Shown piece after piece: positions 13,812 through 17,769 of a DNA stretch of 17,769 nt. Positions within the stretch are counted from its first letter, which is position 1, and every line of letters begins with the position of its first letter. The position numbers were made by a program, and so were the translations under genes. The notes beneath the pieces were generated by a model. It was not told where the DNA came from. It searched no databases and was given only the letters and a program-made list of their open reading frames with translations. The stretch is taken from the NCBI GenBank assembly GCA_964617695.1, contig CAZTYW010000039.1, forward strand, positions 1 to 17,769. Reading direction: 5' to 3'. Origin of the DNA: CAZTYW01 sp964617695 (lineage in GTDB: Bacteria; Chloroflexota; Dehalococcoidia; UBA2247; RBG-13-53-26).

Positions 13812-15591
13812 ATGGGCTACAAGGCAATAAGTGACTACGGCATCATAGGCAATATGCTTTCTGCGGCCCTGGTGGGAACCGACGGATCTATCGACTGGTG
13901 CTGTCTGCCGCGGTTCGACTCTCCCAGCGTCTTTGCGGCCATACTGGATGACGAGAAGGGCGGCAGATTCCGTGTAAGTCCTCAGACGTCTTTCGAGTCC
14001 CATCAAGCCTATCTGTCTGATACGAACGTGCTTCAGACCACGTTCGAAACAGACTCGGGCAGGGCCACCGTAACTGACTTCATGCCATGCTACCTGACAC
14101 CGGGGCGCAGGCTTGCCCAGTTCAAAGAGATCCACCGAATGGTGAAGTGCACCGCGGGCCACGTGGCGCTGGAGGTCCTCTTCGAACCGAAGATGGACTA
14201 TGCCAGGGGCAGGACCTGTTTGAGTTCGTCAGAATACGGCGTCGCCGCAAAACAAGGGACGGAGCGACTGGCGCTATCCTCTGCAGTCCCTTTCACTTTG
14301 TACGGCGACGAAGCCGTGGCTCGCTTCACACTGCAGGAAGGACAAAAGGCGGACTTCGTACTGAGCTATGGCTCTGAACAGCCCCGGCCAGTCACCGGCC
14401 ACCGCTCGGCGGCAAGGCTGCGAAGCACGGCATCTTACTGGCAACAACAGGCAGACGGCTGCACCTTTCATGGACCCTGGCGTCCGGCTGTAGTACGGTC
14501 CTACCTGGCTCTGCACCTGCTGGTGTATTGGCCGACCCGCGCCATCGTGGCTGCTCCTACCACGTCCCTTCCCGAGCGAATCGGTGGCGAGCGCAACTGG
14601 GACTACCGGTTTGCCTGGCTTCGCGATGCGTCTCTGATACTGAACGCTTTCTCCTACCTGGGGCACCGGGAAGAGGCCACCGGCTTTATGAGATGGCTAT
14701 TCAGAAACTGCGGAGAGTGCGGACCCAAGGCGCAAATCCTGTACAACGTTAGCTTCGGAAATCCGCAGGACGAGGAGGAGCTTGATCATCTGGAGGGACA
14801 CCGCCAGTCACGCCCGGTACGTATCGGAAACTCTGCCTACCGGCAATTCCAGCTAGACGTTTTTGGCGAAGTACTCGAGGCCGCCTACAACCACCTTATG
14901 GCCGGGGGCCGGATAGCACCCAGCAACTGGCACCTGCTCGAGACCTTCGTCAACGCAGCCGCCGAGACCTGGCACCTGCCCGACAACGGGATATGGGAAG
15001 TCAGAAGCGGCCCCTTTCACTTCGTCCATTCGAAGGTTATGTGCTGGGTGGCCCTCGACAGAGGGATCAAAACAGCAGAGCGGCTCGGGCACAAGAAGAA
15101 CCTGGCCCGGTGGCGAGCAGCGGCCCAGCAAATCCAGAGCGACGTACTCAGCAGAGGCTGGAAATCCGAGCAGAGAGCGTTCACCCAGCACTACGACACA
15201 CAGGCCCTGGACGCTAGCAACCTGCTCATACCTCTGTACGGCTTCCTACCCATGTCCGATGGGCGCATCACGTCCACGATCGAACGCACCGTCGAAGACC
15301 TGAGCTGGAACGGCCTTCTTCGCCGATACAGGACCGAGGAGACTGACGACGGGCTAAGTGGGGCGGAGGGGGCCTTCTTGTGGTGCTCCTTCTGGCTGGT
15401 GAGGAACCTGGTCCGCCTCGGAAGGCTGGAAGAGGCTGCGGAGCGCTACGAAAGACTGCTCGGCTACGGCAACCACCTGGACCTCTTCTCCGAAATGGTG
15501 GACCCCGTGTCAGGCGGGGCGCTGGGCAACTTTCCCCAGGGTCTGACTCACCTGGCGGTGATCATTTCCGGCGTGGAGCTCACCCGCGCCC
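13812..15591 (+). CDS. Glycoside hydrolase family 15 enzyme (glucoamylase/trehalase-like), 3' end in assembly gap
   Basis: 593 residues are readable before the Ns. The N-terminal domain begins YKAISDYGIIGNM and AALVGTDGSIDWCCLPRFDS, typical of bacterial GH15. The (alpha/alpha)6 catalytic domain has GERNWDYRFAWLRDAS (259-274). The expected catalytic acid is in GIWEVR (Glu 396) and the base in AEGAFLW (Glu 519). GNFPQGLTHLAVI near the gap is the usual end block, so probably only about 10-20 residues are missing. These enzymes hydrolyse alpha-glucosides such as maltodextrin or trehalose; no signal peptide is seen, so it is likely cytoplasmic. The ATG at 13812 is preferred, with GTG 13806 as alternative; ribosome site is weak (AAGG). 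No glycogen or trehalose gene is nearby. Apparent reading through the Ns is meaningless. Confidence 0.88.
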
Positions 15592-15691
15592 NNNNNNNNN
15601 NNNNNNNNNNNNNNNNNNNNNNNNNNNNNNNNNNNNNNNNNNNNNNNNNNNNNNNNNNNNNNNNNNNNNNNNNNNNNNNNNNNNNNNNNNN
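15592..15691. other. Assembly gap of 100 Ns
   Basis: Exactly 100 Ns, the conventional filler for a scaffold gap of unknown size. The GH15 gene reads cleanly into its left side and etfA into its right side from the opposite strand, both close to their expected ends. The real gap is probably a few hundred bases or less if the join is correct. Confidence 0.98.
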
Positions 15692-16603
15692 GAAGATATT
15701 GGCCTCGGGATCTTTATTGATGGCGACAATAGTCTTGGAGCCCGAACAACCAGCCATATGCTGGCTTGATCCGGAGAGAGCCACGGCGATGTAGAGATCA
15801 GGCGTAACGATCTTGCCGGTGAGGCCGATCTGTACACTGGTGGCAACCCAGCCGTTGTCAACCGCCGGCCTGGTTGCTCCGATCGCCCCTTTGAACATCC
15901 TGGCCAGTTCCTCCAACTGCTTGAAGCCCTCGGGCCCGCCGACCCCCCTGCCACCACCTATCACTACGGGGGCGTCCTCTAGCTTGACGCCAGCCACCTC
16001 TTCCTTCACCTTCTCCACGAACCTGGCCTTGACTACGGAGGCGTCGATCCCAGCCTCAATATCGATGATCTCGCCCTTCCTGGCATCATCACGCTCCAGG
16101 GCTGTCATGGACTTGGAACGCACCGTGGCCATTTGAGGCATGCATTCCATAGTGAAAATGGCTTTGGCATTGCCGCCATATACAGGGCGAGTCTGAAGAA
16201 GGAGCTTGCTGTCAGGATCGATGTCCAACTCCACACAGTCCATGGACAGCGCTGTCTCCAGCCTGAATGCGAGTCTCGGGGCCAGGTCGCGTCCGACCGT
16301 TGTCTGCCCCATCAACAGTATCTTGGGCGCCATCTGCTTTGCTACCTTCTCCATCACCGCCGTATACGGGTCGGCCTGATAGTCCTTCAGCAGCGGATCG
16401 TCAACAACGTAGACCTTGTCCGCCCCGTAGGCAATCATCTCCGAGGCAATGCCCTTGACACCGCTGCCCACCAAGACCGCAGAAAGCTCCTCTCCCAGGG
16501 TGTCAGCCAGCTTTCTCCCGCAGCCCAGCAACTCCGGAGTTATGGCCGCCAGTTTGCCTTCGACGATATCTCCACAGACTAAGACGCCTTTGTAATCTGC
16601 CAT
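15692..16603 (-). CDS. etfA: Electron transfer flavoprotein alpha subunit, 3' end in assembly gap
   Basis: 304 residues before the Ns; EtfA is usually about 320-330, so about 20-25 residues are missing. The C-terminal FAD-binding domain is clear: GGGRGVGGPEGFKQLEELA, GATRPAVDNGW, QIGLTGKIVTPDLYIAVALSG, QHMAGCSGSKTIVAINKDPE. With EtfB it forms the soluble heterodimer that carries electrons between flavoprotein dehydrogenases (for example acyl-CoA dehydrogenases) and the quinone pool or other acceptors. The ATG is preceded by GAAGGAGGAG, which overlaps the stop of the small upstream ORF, 11 nt away, so it lies in an operon with etfB. Whether this is a bifurcating type cannot be judged from what is visible. 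Confidence 0.93.
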
Positions 16604-16614
16604 CTACTCCTCCT

Positions 16615-16821
16615 TCAGAAACTTGTTGTCCTGTACAACGACGGTTGTTTTCTGCTCTTACGCGCCGGTGTCTTCACTTCCGCATCTGCTCCAGCTTCCT
16701 CCGCCTCGGCCTCCTGCGCCAGCAACAAGTCCTGCATCAGTTGTCTTGCTGCTTCGGAACCCTGCTCTTCGGCAGCCTTCAGTCTCTCGTAGAGGAAATC
16801 AGAAGTAAATCCACAGGCCAC
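16615..16821 (-). CDS. Small ORF between etfB and etfA, function unknown
   Basis: 68 residues starting at GTG 16821, with an AGAGGT ribosome-type site 5 nt upstream. It begins MACGFTSDFLYERLKAAEE, continues as an acidic helix (LLLAQEAEAEEAG) and ends with a basic tail (KTPARKSRKQPSLYRTTSF). It sits 21 nt after the etfB stop and 11 nt before etfA, filling the operon space exactly, which argues for a real gene rather than chance. I recognise no family. It might stabilise or regulate the ETF dimer, but this is inference from position. The chief doubt is the non-ATG start and high charge bias. Confidence 0.6.
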   Translation of the reverse strand: MACGFTSDFLYERLKAAEEQGSEAARQLMQDLLLAQEAEAEEAGADAEVKTPARKSRKQPSLYRTTSF

Positions 16822-16842
16822 TTGCTACCTCTTCCCAAAGCC

Positions 16843-17643
16843 CTACAACACCTTCGATTCCCGAAGCCGCACGGCCAGGTTGGCCGCCGCCTCCGCTACG
16901 TTATCACCCTCGATAATCTCGCACTTCCCTTCCTTGACCGGCTGGTACAGCTTGACAAGCCTGGAGCGTCTCCCCTGAGCACCGATTTTCGAGGCATCCA
17001 GACCGAGGTCCTGGGGTTTCCAGATTGTAGGCTGTATCTTGGCCGCCTTCATGATGCCTTTGAGTGGCGCATACCGGGGCTCACCCAGCTCGCTGGTGAC
17101 GGTTATCAAGCAGGGTATAGGCACCTCGATTACCTCAAAACCGTCAGCGACCAGGCGCTCCACTCTCAGCTTCCCATCCACAGCGTCGACTTTCTTGGCC
17201 AGACTGACGCTGGGTAGACCCAGGAGTTCACCGACGCCGGTCCCAACCTGACCAGCATCCCAGTCGCCGGCTACCCTGCCGCAGAAGACGATGTCGAAAG
17301 TACCTATTTTCTTTATGGCCGTAGCCAGGGCATAGGCTGTGGACCAGCTATCGCCCTCGTCGTAGGCCGCATCTTCCAGGAGAATCAACTCATCAGCACC
17401 CATAGCCAGGGGCTTCTTGACCACATCTCTGACCAGGGTATTGCCCAGACTCAGAACCGTTATCTTGCCGCCGCTGGCCTCCTTGACGCGCAAAGCAGCC
17501 TCCACGGCATTCTCATCGTAAGGACTAAGCACGGGGGGGACACCTGGCGGGGGAACAACCTTGTTGGCACTTGTGTCAACTTTGAAGCTGGCTGGTGGTG
17601 CTTCAGGATCAGGTATTTGCTTGACGCAAACAATCATCTCCAT
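16843..17643 (-). CDS. etfB: Electron transfer flavoprotein beta subunit
   Basis: 266 residues, normal for EtfB/FixA. Recognisable blocks are MIVCVKQIPDPE at the start, LSPYDENAVEAALRVKE (about 40-56), GRVAGDWDAGQVGTGVGELLGLP (from about 122) and RYAPLKGIMKAAK. EtfB binds AMP or, in bifurcating ETFs, a second FAD. The ATG at 17643 has AGGAGG about 10 nt upstream; ATG 17637 is a possible internal start. It heads the operon etfB-small ORF-etfA and has a strong promoter just upstream. Confidence 0.93.
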   Translation of the reverse strand: MEMIVCVKQIPDPEAPPASFKVDTSANKVVPPPGVPPVLSPYDENAVEAALRVKEASGGKITVLSLGNTLVRDVVKKPLAMGADELILLEDAAYDEGDSWSTAYALATAIKKIGTFDIVFCGRVAGDWDAGQVGTGVGELLGLPSVSLAKKVDAVDGKLRVERLVADGFEVIEVPIPCLITVTSELGEPRYAPLKGIMKAAKIQPTIWKPQDLGLDASKIGAQGRRSRLVKLYQPVKEGKCEIIEGDNVAEAAANLAVRLRESKVL

Positions 17644-17706
17644 AGACTGTATCCTCCTCTCAATCGCCGTTGCAGCGCGGGCATTGGCGAGTTAATAACC
17701 GAATCA

Positions 17707-17736
17707 AATGTAGCATGCGTGATCGTAGAGTGTCAA
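17707..17736 (-). promoter_or_regulatory. Sigma-70 promoter for the etf operon
   Basis: Minus-strand TTGACA (17731-17736, perfect) and TACATT (17707-17712, 4 of 6) are spaced by 18 nt, with transcription expected from about 17700, some 57 nt before the etfB start. Confidence 0.6.
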
Positions 17737-17769
17737 GGAAAGCGCTTCCCGCCGGGTGCCTAGCCCGAA

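Noticed and set aside
15592..15794. Continuation of the GH15 reading frame through the Ns
   Set aside because: The sequence right of the gap is the C-terminal coding region of etfA on the other strand; the join in frame is chance.

Overview
The window is GC-rich bacterial DNA with canonical sigma-70 promoters (TTGACA at three or more sites) and AGGAGG ribosome binding sites. The gene content (ETF, LivG/LivF ATPases, a divergent EF-G, a DUF151 nuclease, an MTH1187-type protein, a giant propeller/IPT surface protein) resembles metagenomic Chloroflexota such as Dehalococcoidia. That placement is a guess from gene style, because no marker gene settles it. A run of exactly 100 Ns (15592-15691) shows this is a scaffold, probably from a metagenome.

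Layout. 1-2560 (-): the 5' part of an exported protein with about 15 propeller-type repeats followed by IPT/TIG domains, running off the left edge. 2697-4067 (-): a CrtI-like FAD oxidoreductase. Divergent from it, 4292-5902 (+) holds livG and livF of a branched-chain-amino-acid-type ABC transporter, with no permease or binding protein in the window. 5927-6847 (-): a bifunctional-nuclease-domain protein and a small zinc-ribbon protein in one operon. 7237-9303 (+): an EF-G-like GTPase preceded by a promoter and a leader that looks like a transcription attenuator. 9391-9693 (-): an MTH1187/thiamine-binding-type small protein with its own strong promoter and a leader of about 135 nt.

10106-13192 (+) is the most unusual part. 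It is a tight three-gene operon of a radical SAM/SPASM enzyme, an EgtD-like methyltransferase and an arginine deiminase/amidinotransferase-fold enzyme. An imperfect direct repeat of about 115 bp lies just upstream (9910-10024) and again just downstream (13261-13378). The downstream copy is followed by the decayed N-terminus of a flavin disulfide reductase (13516-13770). This looks like a small uncharacterised biosynthetic or modification locus; its product cannot be read from the sequence.

13812-15591 (+): a GH15 glucoamylase/trehalase-like enzyme cut by the assembly gap. 15692-17643 (-): etfB, a 68-residue ORF and etfA, with etfA also cut by the gap. ETF carries electrons from acyl-CoA dehydrogenases and related flavoproteins. 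Together with the LivG/LivF pair and the FAD oxidoreductase it is compatible with a heterotroph using amino or organic acids, but the window does not prove a joint pathway.
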